Shown in pieces: positions 54,389-63,188 of a stretch of DNA of 64,000 bases. A model generated the notes under the pieces. The model did no database searches, was not told where the DNA came from, and worked only from the letters and a program-made list of their open reading frames with translations. Both the position numbers and the translations under genes were made by a program. Location: the NCBI RefSeq assembly GCF_037892605.1, contig NZ_JBBKTU010000001.1, positions 2,480,001-2,544,000 of the forward strand, read 5' to 3'. The DNA is from Lacibacter sp. H407. GTDB lineage: Bacteria; Bacteroidota; Bacteroidia; Chitinophagales; Chitinophagaceae. Within the stretch, counting starts at the first letter, position 1. Every line of letters starts with the position of its first letter.

Positions 54389-56017
54389 TTACAACTGTTT
54401 GCTGCGGTTGCCTGTAAACTTGTGATAGAGCGCAAATAATAACAGCAATGCAGTAAGGATCAGTGCCAGTTTGCTGAACAGATCGCCAAAACGGACAAAG
54501 AATGTTTGCTGTTTGTTGACGGGTATATTCATTTTAATGGCGGCTTCGGTCCACCAGGGTTGTGATTGATAATCGTTCCCTGTTGGATCAATAAAACAAC
54601 TGATGCCTGTATTGGCGCTGCGTAACACCCATTTCCGTGTTTCAATGGCTCGCAGTTTTCCATACAACATGTGATGTTTGTAGCCGGGCGTGTTGCCCCA
54701 CCATCCATCGTTGGTGATCACCGCAATAATGTTGGCGCCGGCTTTTACATAACGACTCATGTATTCGCCATAAATACTTTCGTAACAAATAGCGGGTGCA
54801 ATTACATAACCATTGTTGGTAGGAAGTGGGGTGCGTTCTTCCTGCCTTGCATAACCGCCTGCTGTGCCGCCGAGTTTTTCAAATACAGGTCCGAGGAATA
54901 ATAAAAAGCGTGGCAATGTTTCTACACCGGGTACCAGCATCGATTTATGATAGAGTTGAATTGCGCCGCTGCTGTCGAGTACGGCGCTGCCGTTATATAC
55001 TTCGTAAAAATCGGAAGTGCCGTCAATAGGTCGTGCAGATGCGGATACACGTTCCGGATACACACGATAACTTTCAATACCCGTAAACAGATTTATTTTT
55101 GGATGACGTCGTAAAAAATCAAAGAGTGGATTGAGAAAGAAATTTTGTTTGAGATTTACTTCATCAAAACCATTGGGTGAGTACAAAGCTGTTTCGGGCC
55201 AAACCAACAACGTAGTGTTGCTGTCAATTTTTGATTCGCTTAAGCGGATGAGTTTTTGTAGTTGTGCTTCAAATGTTCCGGTTGAAAGTTTTTCGTATGG
55301 ATCGATGTTGGGTTGAATAACTACTATGTTGGGAGATGTAGGATTGATGATGTCGGATGTCGGATGTTTTGACGTTTGGTTTTTGTTGATGAATAGTGAC
55401 AGAATGATGGGCAACGCCAATACCGCTGAAATTAGCAGGAGTGATGACATTCGTACATCGTACATCGTACCTCGTACATCATCTTTCTTACTTCGTACAC
55501 GAATCAGTTGGAACAACATCACATTCACCAACAACACCCACAAGGTTCCACCACTTGTTCCTGTATATTCATACCACTGAATCCAGTTGATGCGACCGGC
55601 AAATACATTGCCCAGTGTGAGCCAGGGCCAACTGAGTCCCCAATCCTGCAAGTGTAAATATTCAAAGCTCATCCAGAAAATGATGAAGGATGTATAGCCG
55701 ATCAGAGAACCAAAACGATTCTTCATGTATCGAAAGCCCATCAACGGAATACTCATGAGCAAACTGTTGACAAAAATGGCCAGCCATGCTCCTACCATGG
55801 ACGCATTCCAGATCCACCACGTTGTGCTGATGTTCCAGATGAAGAGAGCAAGATAGATGAGTCCGAAAAATTTCAGCCTTGAATAGTTCTGCTGTTCAAG
55901 AACGAGCAAGGGAATAAATGCAAAGAAGATAGCAACAGTGATGTTGATCATCGGCCATGCAAGAAAAAACAATAAGCCCGACAGTAATGAAAGCAGAATA
56001 GGTTGGAACTTTTTCAA
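54389..56017 (-). CDS. lnt: Apolipoprotein N-acyltransferase
   Basis: About 542 residues. Inner-membrane enzyme that adds the third acyl chain to lipoproteins. About six N-terminal membrane helices precede a nitrilase-like periplasmic domain: Glu in LVWPETALY, Lys in LYHKSMLVPGVETLP, Cys in APAICYESIYGE. A final helix LALILTALLLLFALYHKF follows. The start is uncertain. ATG at 56059 lies inside the guaB terminator hairpin, whereas TTG at 56017 follows a TATTTTTA box at 56032-56039 and gives a normal positively charged N-terminus (KKFQPILLSLLSG). Confidence 0.9.
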   Translation of the reverse strand: MKKFQPILLSLLSGLLFFLAWPMINITVAIFFAFIPLLVLEQQNYSRLKFFGLIYLALFIWNISTTWWIWNASMVGAWLAIFVNSLLMSIPLMGFRYMKNRFGSLIGYTSFIIFWMSFEYLHLQDWGLSWPWLTLGNVFAGRINWIQWYEYTGTSGGTLWVLLVNVMLFQLIRVRSKKDDVRGTMYDVRMSSLLLISAVLALPIILSLFINKNQTSKHPTSDIINPTSPNIVVIQPNIDPYEKLSTGTFEAQLQKLIRLSESKIDSNTTLLVWPETALYSPNGFDEVNLKQNFFLNPLFDFLRRHPKINLFTGIESYRVYPERVSASARPIDGTSDFYEVYNGSAVLDSSGAIQLYHKSMLVPGVETLPRFLLFLGPVFEKLGGTAGGYARQEERTPLPTNNGYVIAPAICYESIYGEYMSRYVKAGANIIAVITNDGWWGNTPGYKHHMLYGKLRAIETRKWVLRSANTGISCFIDPTGNDYQSQPWWTEAAIKMNIPVNKQQTFFVRFGDLFSKLALILTALLLLFALYHKFTGNRSKQL

Positions 56018-56034
56018 GTAACTGATTTTTGTAA

Positions 56035-56069
56035 AAATAGGAATGCCGGACGAATACATCCGGCATTTT
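56035..56069 (-). terminator. Terminator after guaB
   Basis: On the minus strand AATGCCGGA pairs with TCCGGCATT (9 bp, loop of 8), then CCTATTTTTA. It overlaps the longest possible lnt reading frame. Confidence 0.6.
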
Positions 56070-56128
56070 GTATGTTAAAAGATTTCGATCCTGAGCGAAG
56101 TCGAAGGACGCTCGTGCTAATTGAACTA

Positions 56129-57625
56129 TTATCTTGAATAATTCGGACTTTCTTTGGTAATGATCACATCATGTGCATGACTTTCTTTCATACCTGCATT
56201 ACTGATCTTGATGAATTGTGCGCCTTGTAAGTCTTTGATGGTTTGTGCACCACAATAACCCATACCGGCACGAAGCCCACCGGTGAACTGATGAACGATC
56301 TCACTAACGTTTCCTTTAAACGGAACACGGCCTTCAATTCCTTCGGGTACTAATTTCTTGATGCCATCTTCCACATCCTGGAAATAACGGTCACCACTTC
56401 CTTGCTGCATGGCACCGATCGATCCCATACCACGGTATTGTTTGAATTTCCGTCCTTCGTAAATAATGGTTTCGCCGGGGCTTTCTTCTGTACCTGCAAA
56501 CACACTACCCATCATTACAGTGGATGCACCTGCAGCCAATGCTTTTACCATATCACCTGTATAACGGATACCACCATCCGCAATTACTGGAATGCCTTTT
56601 CCTTTTACTGCATGTGCCGCTTCCATAATTGCGGTTAACTGCGGAACGCCTGTGCCCGCAACGATACGTGTGGTACAAATAGAACCGGGACCAATACCAA
56701 TTTTCACAGCATCTGCACCGGCATCTGCCAATGCTTTTGCTCCGGCACCTGTACCAGCATTGCCGGCAATCACTTGTAATTTTTTGAAATTCTTTTTCAA
56801 TAGTTTCAATGAATCAATTACGCCTTTGCTGTGACCATGTGCACTATCAAGCGTAACAATATCAACGCCTACGGTTTGTAAAGCGGCAGCTCTGTCGAGC
56901 ATATCAGCCGTAATGCCGAGGGCAGCGCCTACTAATAATCTTCCAAATGAATCTTTTACTGCACTGGGATGACTTTGCACCTGCAGCATATCACGGTATG
57001 TAATTAAGCCTGCAAGTGTGCCGTCTTTTTTTACAACAGGCAGCTTTTCAATTTTATGGTGACTGAGTATCGTTTGTGCTTTTTTTAGATCTGTTCCTTC
57101 CGGTGCAGTAATGAGGTTGGTGGAAGTCATTACTTCACTCACCTTCTTTTTGTAATTGGTTTCAAATCGCAGATCACGATTGGTGAGAATTCCCACCAGT
57201 TTATTTTTTTGATCAACAATTGGAATACCGCCGATCTTATTTTCTTTCATTAATTGTAACGCATCGGCCAGTGTAGCTTCGATATGTAAGGTGATGGGGT
57301 CGAGAATGAGTCCGCTCTCACTACGTTTTACTTTACGTACCTGTGCGGCCTGTTCTTCAATGCTCATATTCTTATGAAGTATACCAATGCCGCCCTCTCT
57401 TGCGAGGGCTATTGCCAATGTAGCTTCGGTAACAGTATCCATTGCTGCCGACAGCATGGGAATGTTGAGCCGTACTGATTTTGTGAGTTGTGTGCTGATG
57501 TTGGTTTCTCTTGGAAGTACCTGTGAATAGGCCGGCATTAGTAGTACATCGTCAAACGTGTAACCTTCGCCAAAAAATTTGTTGAGAACCGCTTTGCTTA
57601 GTGTGGAATTATTTCTTGATGCCAT
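56129..57625 (-). CDS. guaB: Inosine-5'-monophosphate dehydrogenase
   Basis: A 498-residue enzyme that oxidises IMP to XMP, the committed step to GMP. Barrel domain with tandem CBS domains inserted at about residues 100-215. Catalytic Cys in [20 protein letters not shown] site VIAGNAGTG, and flap [16 protein letters not shown] at 57625 is chosen because the -7 box lies at 57629-57636. Full length. Confidence 0.97.
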   Translation of the reverse strand: MASRNNSTLSKAVLNKFFGEGYTFDDVLLMPAYSQVLPRETNISTQLTKSVRLNIPMLSAAMDTVTEATLAIALAREGGIGILHKNMSIEEQAAQVRKVKRSESGLILDPITLHIEATLADALQLMKENKIGGIPIVDQKNKLVGILTNRDLRFETNYKKKVSEVMTSTNLITAPEGTDLKKAQTILSHHKIEKLPVVKKDGTLAGLITYRDMLQVQSHPSAVKDSFGRLLVGAALGITADMLDRAAALQTVGVDIVTLDSAHGHSKGVIDSLKLLKKNFKKLQVIAGNAGTGAGAKALADAGADAVKIGIGPGSICTTRIVAGTGVPQLTAIMEAAHAVKGKGIPVIADGGIRYTGDMVKALAAGASTVMMGSVFAGTEESPGETIIYEGRKFKQYRGMGSIGAMQQGSGDRYFQDVEDGIKKLVPEGIEGRVPFKGNVSEIVHQFTGGLRAGMGYCGAQTIKDLQGAQFIKISNAGMKESHAHDVIITKESPNYSR

Positions 57626-57628
57626 GTG

Positions 57629-57636
57629 CAAAGGTA
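57629..57636 (-). promoter_or_regulatory. -7 box of guaB
   Basis: TACCTTTG on the minus strand, 3 bases before the ATG at 57625. It implies a very short leader. Confidence 0.55.
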
Positions 57637-57806
57637 AGGGGAGGATAGTATTGCTTCCAAATCGACTCTTTTAAACGAACATCAAGACAATTTATACCCG
57701 CAAAGTTGTATGCTGATTACCCAATTGTGGTATTGCTGAACATATTTTTAAAAAATAGTTTTGTCCTGTTAATCAAATATTAATCATTAAATCAAAATCA
57801 TTCATC

Positions 57807-58352
57807 ATGAAAATTTTATTTTCAGCTGCGATCTTATTTCTTTCGGTTTCTTTTTTAAGTTCATGTAAAGGGGATGCGGGTCCTGCCGGTCCAGCAGGTC
57901 CTGCCGGCCCTGCTGGTGCTACTGGTGCCACAGGTGCTGCCGGTCCTGCAGGTGCCACGGGTGCTACCGGTGCAACAGGTTCTGCAAATGTTACCCAATA
58001 CAGTTTTCCGGGATTTACTCATTCCGGTGTTGAGATCAGCAGGGATTTTGCTGTTACGCAAGCGAACCTCGATAAAAGTATTGTACACGCCTATGTAAAA
58101 ACAGCAGGAGGCTTTTGGTATCCTATTCCGGGGTCGGTTACAAGCACATTTGAATACAGAGCGTATTACGGTAGCCCCACTACAACTACTTCCCGCTTTT
58201 ATATGACCCGTTTAACCGGTACTGGTGACCAGGCTTTTACGGCGCTTCGTATTGTAGTAATTCCCGCAGCAACTGTTGTTAATGGCCGCTATAGTATTGA
58301 CTATAAGAATTATTTACAGGTAGCACAAACATTCAGCTTACCTGTTCATTAA
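57807..58352 (+). CDS. Collagen-like lipoprotein
   Basis: A 181-residue lipoprotein: signal MKILFSAAILFLSVSFLSSCKGD (lipobox LSSC), then about 12 uninterrupted Gly-X-Y triplets (GDA, four GPA, then GAT, GAA and GPA triplets) at residues about 22-60, then a C-terminal globular domain (NVTQYSFPGFTHSGVEISRDFAVTQANL ... SIDYKNYLQVAQTF). The triplets probably form a short triple helix that displays the C-terminal domain from the cell surface. The DNA repeats of the triplet region are prone to length change. Function unknown. Confidence 0.88.
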   Translation: MKILFSAAILFLSVSFLSSCKGDAGPAGPAGPAGPAGATGATGAAGPAGATGATGATGSANVTQYSFPGFTHSGVEISRDFAVTQANLDKSIVHAYVKTAGGFWYPIPGSVTSTFEYRAYYGSPTTTTSRFYMTRLTGTGDQAFTALRIVVIPAATVVNGRYSIDYKNYLQVAQTFSLPVH

Positions 58353-58372
58353 ATTTTTAGAAAGAATAATTG

Positions 58373-58416
58373 ATGACCGTTGCTGTAAAAGTGATTATAC
58401 AGTAACGGTCATTTTA
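58373..58416 (+). terminator. Terminator after the collagen-like gene
   Basis: ATGACCGTT (58373-58381) with AACGGTCAT (58404-58412), extended by CTGT/ACAG, then TTTAG. It overlaps the dprA stop codon on the other strand. Confidence 0.6.
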
Positions 58417-59509
58417 GTTTGTAGAGTTTTCCCGGCAATGAATCAACAATATTTTTTAATTCAAGTTGTAATACGGCTGCTGCTACCAAACTGCTGTTGA
58501 TATTGCTTAAAATATTTAACTCATCAATGTGCATGTGTTCTTTTTGCTGCAGGAGTTGAATGATTGTTTTCTCATTCTCATCCAGATCAACAAAAAGTTG
58601 TTGCTGAATATTTTTTTTCTTTTGCTTTTCTTCCCAGCCCATCTGTTCAATTACATCGTCTCCGTTTCGGATGAGCACTGCTTTATTACTTTGAATTAAA
58701 TAGTTGCAGCCTTCACTTTTACTATCGGTTGTTTTGCCGGGCACGGCAAATACATCCCTGTTGTAACTGTATGCAAGATTAGCAGTGATCATACTGCCAC
58801 CTTTGGATCCTGTTTCTATTACAATTGTTGCGTCGCACATGCCGGCAACAATTCTGTTTCTTGTAGGAAAATTATGTCGGTCGGGTTTCGTTTCTTTTCT
58901 GAATTCAGTTAAGATGCCGCCACCTTCTGCAATCATTTCTTTTGCAAGTGCTGTGTGTTGCGATGGATAGATTTTATCAAGCCCATGTGCTAATACCGCA
59001 ACAGTTGGCAATTGTTGTTTTACTGAATACTTGTGGGCAATTGCATCAATACCATAGGCAAGTCCGCTTACGACCAATGGTTGATGGGGAACAAGGGTAT
59101 CAAGAATTTTTTCGGTGATCATTTTTCCATAATCTGTATTGCTGCGTGTGCCGATGATGGATATGATCTTTGATGTGTTGAGATTTGCAGTTCCTCTGTA
59201 AAATAAAACTGTTGGCGGATCGTAACAATGCAATAAACGTTTGGGGTAATCATCGTCTGTGAGAAACAATGGTTTGATCTTATACTTCTCAATGAATTTG
59301 ATTTCGTCTTCCTGATTTGCAAAGCCATCAAATTTTTTAATACTGTTGGCACGCACTTCGCCAATGCCTTCAATTTTTTCGAGTGATGATTTTTTTGCTT
59401 TGAAAATCGCTTCTGCAGAGCCGAGTTCTTCGGCCAGCAGTTTTGCCTGCACATTTCCGATATGTGGTACCTGGGTTAAGGCGAGTTGATAGATCAGTTC
59501 GGTGTTCAT
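58409..59509 (-). CDS. dprA: DNA-processing protein DprA
   Basis: A 366-residue protein that binds incoming single-stranded DNA and loads RecA during transformation. N-terminal helix-hairpin-helix-like SAM region (LIYQLALTQVPHIGNVQAKLLAEELGSAEAI), the Rossmann-like LOG domain (ISIIGTRSNTDYGKMITEKI, VSGLAYGIDAIAHKYSV, GGGILTEFRKETKPDRHNFPTRNRIVAGM, GSKGGSMITANLA) and a C-terminal winged-helix segment. ATG at 59509 (MNTELIYQLAL) is preferred; a TATCTTAG box lies 7 bases upstream. Its presence is compatible with natural competence but does not prove it. Confidence 0.95.
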   Translation of the reverse strand: MNTELIYQLALTQVPHIGNVQAKLLAEELGSAEAIFKAKKSSLEKIEGIGEVRANSIKKFDGFANQEDEIKFIEKYKIKPLFLTDDDYPKRLLHCYDPPTVLFYRGTANLNTSKIISIIGTRSNTDYGKMITEKILDTLVPHQPLVVSGLAYGIDAIAHKYSVKQQLPTVAVLAHGLDKIYPSQHTALAKEMIAEGGGILTEFRKETKPDRHNFPTRNRIVAGMCDATIVIETGSKGGSMITANLAYSYNRDVFAVPGKTTDSKSEGCNYLIQSNKAVLIRNGDDVIEQMGWEEKQKKKNIQQQLFVDLDENEKTIIQLLQQKEHMHIDELNILSNINSSLVAAAVLQLELKNIVDSLPGKLYKLK

Positions 59510-59533
59510 CTTATTTCTAAGATAACACAAAAT

Positions 59534-61438
59534 TTATTTCGCCACTACCCGCAATTCTGTGCGCCTGTTTTTTGCACGGCCCGCTTCACTTGTATTTTCT
59601 GCAACCGGTTTTGTTTCACCAAATCCTTTCGACGAAATACGATCGGCCGGTATGCCTTTGTACAAGAAGTAATTGATCACAGACTTTGCACGGTTATTCG
59701 ACAACACTAAATTATCGGCCGGTTTGCCAACATTATCAGTATGTCCGCCAATTTCAATTTTTACAGCCGGGTTCTCTTTCAAGAGTTGTATCACTCTGTC
59801 TAATTCAATCATCGATTCCTGTTTCAGCTCAGCTTTGTTTACATCAAAGAAAATATTCTTCAGTACAATGCTTGCATTGATTTCAATAGGCGTAAGTGGA
59901 ATATCGATCGTGTAGGTTGTATCGGTGCTGGATTGTTTCAGAAAAAAGTTTTCCGAATAAAACAAATAACCTTTTCGGTTTACATTGAATGCATAATCAT
60001 TTCCGATCGGTAATGTGATCAGGTAATTTCCTTCTTCATCGGTTTGTACTTTGCTGATGGTTTGTGCGGTTGCTAAATTGATCAACTCAACAGCCGACGG
60101 CAAGCCTTGTTTTGTTTTTTCATCAAACACATTTCCTTTTACCCACAATGTTTTAAACGGACGCACCTGATTGGGTAATTGAAAACTGTAAATATCCAAG
60201 CCGCCCCTGCTATCGGCACCATCACTTGCATAGTACGCTGTTTTACCATCACTGGCAATAATGAGCGAACCTTCATCGTCAATCGTGTTGACAGGATAAC
60301 CTAAGTTTTGCGGCTTGCCCCATTTTCCATCGGGCTGTTGACGCATGAAATAAAGATCTGTGCCACCATAACCGGGATGTCCGTTGCTGGTAAAATAAAA
60401 TGTTTGATTATCTGCATGAATGAACGGACAACTTTCATCGCCACTGGTATTGATTTCCGGCCCCATATTACGTGGTGTTCCCCATTGTCCATTTGCTTGC
60501 AGATAGCACACAAATAAATCGCTGCCGCCAAAGCCTGACGGATCACGAGCCGCAAAGTATAAGGTGCGTTTATCGGGTGATAAACTTGGTTGGCTTTCCC
60601 AATATTCTGTATTGATAATGCGGCCCATATTGATACGTTCGCCCCAACCATTTTTGGTGAGATAAGAAAAATAAAGATCACAACTGCCTTGTCCATCTTC
60701 CATATTACAACCGGTGAAAATGAGCATGCGGCCATCTTGCGAAATGGTTTGTGCACCTTCGTTTTCTTCCGTATTTAAATTGCCGGGTAATGAAACCGCC
60801 GTACTCCACACACCATTCTTCTTTTCGCTTACAAAAAAATCTTCCTGTCCAATACGGCGTGTAAATACCAACGTGTTACCATCAATTGTTACAGATGGAA
60901 AATATTCCAGTAGTTTGGAATTGATGCTGTCGCCTAAATTTTCAGGTGTAAATACATAATCGCCGATCGGAACATCTGCCTGTTGCTTTACAGCAAATTC
61001 ATAACTGCGTTTCCGGTACTCTGCTGATTTTGTAATGCGTTCGTTGAGATTTGGTTTTTGCAAAAAACGGTTGATGGCAGTTAATGCATCAGTAAAATCG
61101 CCATTGCCTGCTAACGCAATGGAGTAAGGAAGCAGATAGGTAGAAAAATAAACTGAATCAAGTGCCCGTCCTTTGTTGTAAAATTCAACAGCCGGCTTGT
61201 ATTTCTTTTGTTCAGAAAAAACGCCTGCTTTGCTTAAATAGGCATCAACAAATTTTGCATCTGTTGCAATACATTCATCTAATAATTGAATAGCTTTTGT
61301 GTAATTTCTGCTGCGTGCTTCATTGATCGCTTCTGCATATTTATAGCCCAGCTTTGTATTTACTTTGGTTGGATCGTACCACTGTGCCGAGGAAAAAAAA
61401 CAAATGAATATAGTGATACAGGTGAAGATCGTTTTCAT
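59534..61438 (-). CDS. PorE-like OmpA-family protein (TPR, beta-propeller, CRD, OmpA)
   Basis: A 634-residue periplasmic/outer-membrane protein. Signal peptide MKTIFTCITIFICFFSSAQ. TPR-like repeats at about 30-140 (YAEAINEARSRNYTKAIQLLDECIATD). A WD40-like PD40 propeller at about 170-430 has repeated SPDKRTLYFAARDPSGFGGSDLF-type blades. A carboxypeptidase-regulatory domain follows (KGNVFDEKTKQGLPSAVELINLA), then an OmpA peptidoglycan-binding domain (IEIGGHTDNVGKPADNLVLSNNRA). This domain order is that of PorE, the peptidoglycan anchor of the type IX secretion system; paralogues are common in Bacteroidota, so PorE itself is inferred. Confidence 0.88.
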   Translation of the reverse strand: MKTIFTCITIFICFFSSAQWYDPTKVNTKLGYKYAEAINEARSRNYTKAIQLLDECIATDAKFVDAYLSKAGVFSEQKKYKPAVEFYNKGRALDSVYFSTYLLPYSIALAGNGDFTDALTAINRFLQKPNLNERITKSAEYRKRSYEFAVKQQADVPIGDYVFTPENLGDSINSKLLEYFPSVTIDGNTLVFTRRIGQEDFFVSEKKNGVWSTAVSLPGNLNTEENEGAQTISQDGRMLIFTGCNMEDGQGSCDLYFSYLTKNGWGERINMGRIINTEYWESQPSLSPDKRTLYFAARDPSGFGGSDLFVCYLQANGQWGTPRNMGPEINTSGDESCPFIHADNQTFYFTSNGHPGYGGTDLYFMRQQPDGKWGKPQNLGYPVNTIDDEGSLIIASDGKTAYYASDGADSRGGLDIYSFQLPNQVRPFKTLWVKGNVFDEKTKQGLPSAVELINLATAQTISKVQTDEEGNYLITLPIGNDYAFNVNRKGYLFYSENFFLKQSSTDTTYTIDIPLTPIEINASIVLKNIFFDVNKAELKQESMIELDRVIQLLKENPAVKIEIGGHTDNVGKPADNLVLSNNRAKSVINYFLYKGIPADRISSKGFGETKPVAENTSEAGRAKNRRTELRVVAK

Positions 61439-61525
61439 GCACATTGAATTTGTGGTTCAATATACAAATGAATCAACAAAGCGAACGTTTCTGAAGCTAT
61501 AAATTGCTGCTAAAGTGTGTTACGT

Positions 61526-62179
61526 TTACGGCACATTGATGTATTTATGCAACTGCAGACTCAATTCCCACTGTGGATGTGCTTTGATGTAGTCGATAAT
61601 GAGTGGTGTCATTTCTGCTGCTTTGTCCCACTCCGGTTGCAGATATAATTTACAGCTGGGCAATACTTGTGCTGCGTATTCTTCGGCCCACTTAAAATCA
61701 GATTTATTGAAGATCACCACTTTTAATTCATTGGCATGTGGCACAACTTCCGGCAATGGTGCTTTAAATTTTTTGGGCGATAAACAGATCCAGTCCCATT
61801 CACCACTTAATGGATGTGCTCCCGACGTTTCAATATTTGTTTGAAAACCCGCTGCATGAATAGCTTTTGTGAGTTCTGTTAAATCATGCATTAATGGTTC
61901 TCCACCGGTAATAACAACAATGGGTTTATGGCTTGTTGCATGTTGCTTATTGCCTGTTTCTTCAACAAGTGTTTCTACAATCTCATCAACACGAAACTTT
62001 GGATGTTTCTCTGCATCCCAACTGTCTTTCACATCACACCACACACAACCAACATCACATCCGCCTAGGCGAATAAAATACGCAGCACGGCCTTGATGAA
62101 ATCCTTCACCCTGTAAAGTGTAGAACGATTCCATTACAGGCAATACCTGTTGTGTTGTTTCAATTATTGTTTCATTCAT
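61526..62179 (-). CDS. queE: 7-carboxy-7-deazaguanine synthase
   Basis: A 217-residue radical SAM enzyme of queuosine synthesis that forms 7-carboxy-7-deazaguanine from 6-carboxytetrahydropterin. Cluster cysteines 41, 45 and 48 in LGGCDVGCVWCDVKDSW (CX3CX2C). VITGGEPLMHDL and the NIETSGAHPL segment bind SAM. ATG at 62179 is chosen because a TATCTTTG box lies at 62186-62193. It lies 22 bp after folD on the same strand. Confidence 0.93.
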   Translation of the reverse strand: MNETIIETTQQVLPVMESFYTLQGEGFHQGRAAYFIRLGGCDVGCVWCDVKDSWDAEKHPKFRVDEIVETLVEETGNKQHATSHKPIVVITGGEPLMHDLTELTKAIHAAGFQTNIETSGAHPLSGEWDWICLSPKKFKAPLPEVVPHANELKVVIFNKSDFKWAEEYAAQVLPSCKLYLQPEWDKAAEMTPLIIDYIKAHPQWELSLQLHKYINVP

Positions 62180-62185
62180 GAAATG

Positions 62186-62193
62186 CAAAGATA
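62186..62193 (-). promoter_or_regulatory. -7 box of queE
   Basis: TATCTTTG on the minus strand, 6 bases before the ATG at 62179. Confidence 0.5.
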
Positions 62194-62201
62194 ACAAAGG
62201 C

Positions 62202-63077
62202 TTACTGCTTCTTCATGTAAGCATTGTAGGTATTCATCAATAAACCGGCGATGGTCATTGGCCCAACACCACCGGGAACAGGAGTAATAGCGCTGCTTTT
62301 AGGAGCTACTTCATCAAACTTTACATCTCCTTTTAAAGCAAAGCCACTTTTCTTTGATGCATCGGCCACACGTGTAATACCTACATCAATGATGACAGCA
62401 CCGTCTTTCACCATATCAGCCGTTAAGAATTCAGCCTGACCCAATGCAGCTACAATAATATCGCCCTGCAAACAAATTTCTTTGAGATTGGTGGTGGCAG
62501 AGTGGCAAATGGTAACCGTACAGTTGCCGGGGTATGCTTTGCGGCTCAGCAAAATACTCATGGGGGTGCCAACTATATGGCTGCGGCCAATTACAACCGC
62601 ATGCTTTCCTTTTGTTTCAACTTTGAAATGTTCCAACAGCAACAAAATGCCATAAGGAGTTGCGGGTATGAACGTAGGCGTACCACTTACCATGTTGCCC
62701 ACACTTACGGGATGAAAACCATCTACGTCTTTTGACGGGTTGATAGCATTGATCACTTTGTCGTCGCTGATATGTTTTGGTAACGGAAGCTGCACCAAAA
62801 TGCCGTCGATCTCTTCTGTTTGATTGAGCTCTTCAATTTCACGTAACAACTCTTCCTCCGTAATGGTAGATGGAAAACGTTTCAGAGTAGATTCAAACCC
62901 GATCTCTGCACAGGTTTTTACTTTTGATGCCACATAAGTTTCACTGGCACCATCGGTTCCCACTAAAATAGCTGCCAGGTGTGGCGATCGTTTTCCTTTT
63001 TCCTGTAATGCGGCTGTTTTTAATTTGAGGTCTTCTTTAATGGCCTGGGCAGCCAGCTTTCCGTCGAGTAGTTGCAT
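62202..63077 (-). CDS. folD: Methylenetetrahydrofolate dehydrogenase/cyclohydrolase
   Basis: A 291-residue bifunctional enzyme interconverting methylene-, methenyl- and formyl-tetrahydrofolate. Signatures: [22 protein letters not shown] (with catalytic Lys), [27 protein letters not shown] and the closing [21 protein letters not shown] at 63077 ([16 protein letters not shown]) is preferred; the -7 box TATTTTTG at 63082-63089 falls within any longer reading. Confidence 0.97.
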   Translation of the reverse strand: MQLLDGKLAAQAIKEDLKLKTAALQEKGKRSPHLAAILVGTDGASETYVASKVKTCAEIGFESTLKRFPSTITEEELLREIEELNQTEEIDGILVQLPLPKHISDDKVINAINPSKDVDGFHPVSVGNMVSGTPTFIPATPYGILLLLEHFKVETKGKHAVVIGRSHIVGTPMSILLSRKAYPGNCTVTICHSATTNLKEICLQGDIIVAALGQAEFLTADMVKDGAVIIDVGITRVADASKKSGFALKGDVKFDEVAPKSSAITPVPGGVGPMTIAGLLMNTYNAYMKKQ

Positions 63078-63081
63078 GCTG

Positions 63082-63089
63082 CAAAAATA
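63082..63089 (-). promoter_or_regulatory. -7 box of folD
   Basis: TATTTTTG on the minus strand, 4 bases before the ATG at 63077. Confidence 0.5.
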
Positions 63090-63188
63090 ACGCAGCAGGC
63101 AATTGCTTTTGAAGCACACAAAAAATAAAATCAATTCCCTTCGGCTATACAACCGAAACGCTTAAATTTCAGTTTCAAAACTTTCTGC

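Noticed and set aside
57773-58088. Open frames on both strands across the Gly-X-Y repeats
   Set aside because: They are low-complexity by-products of the triplet repeat; only the plus-strand frame has a lipoprotein signal and a globular domain.
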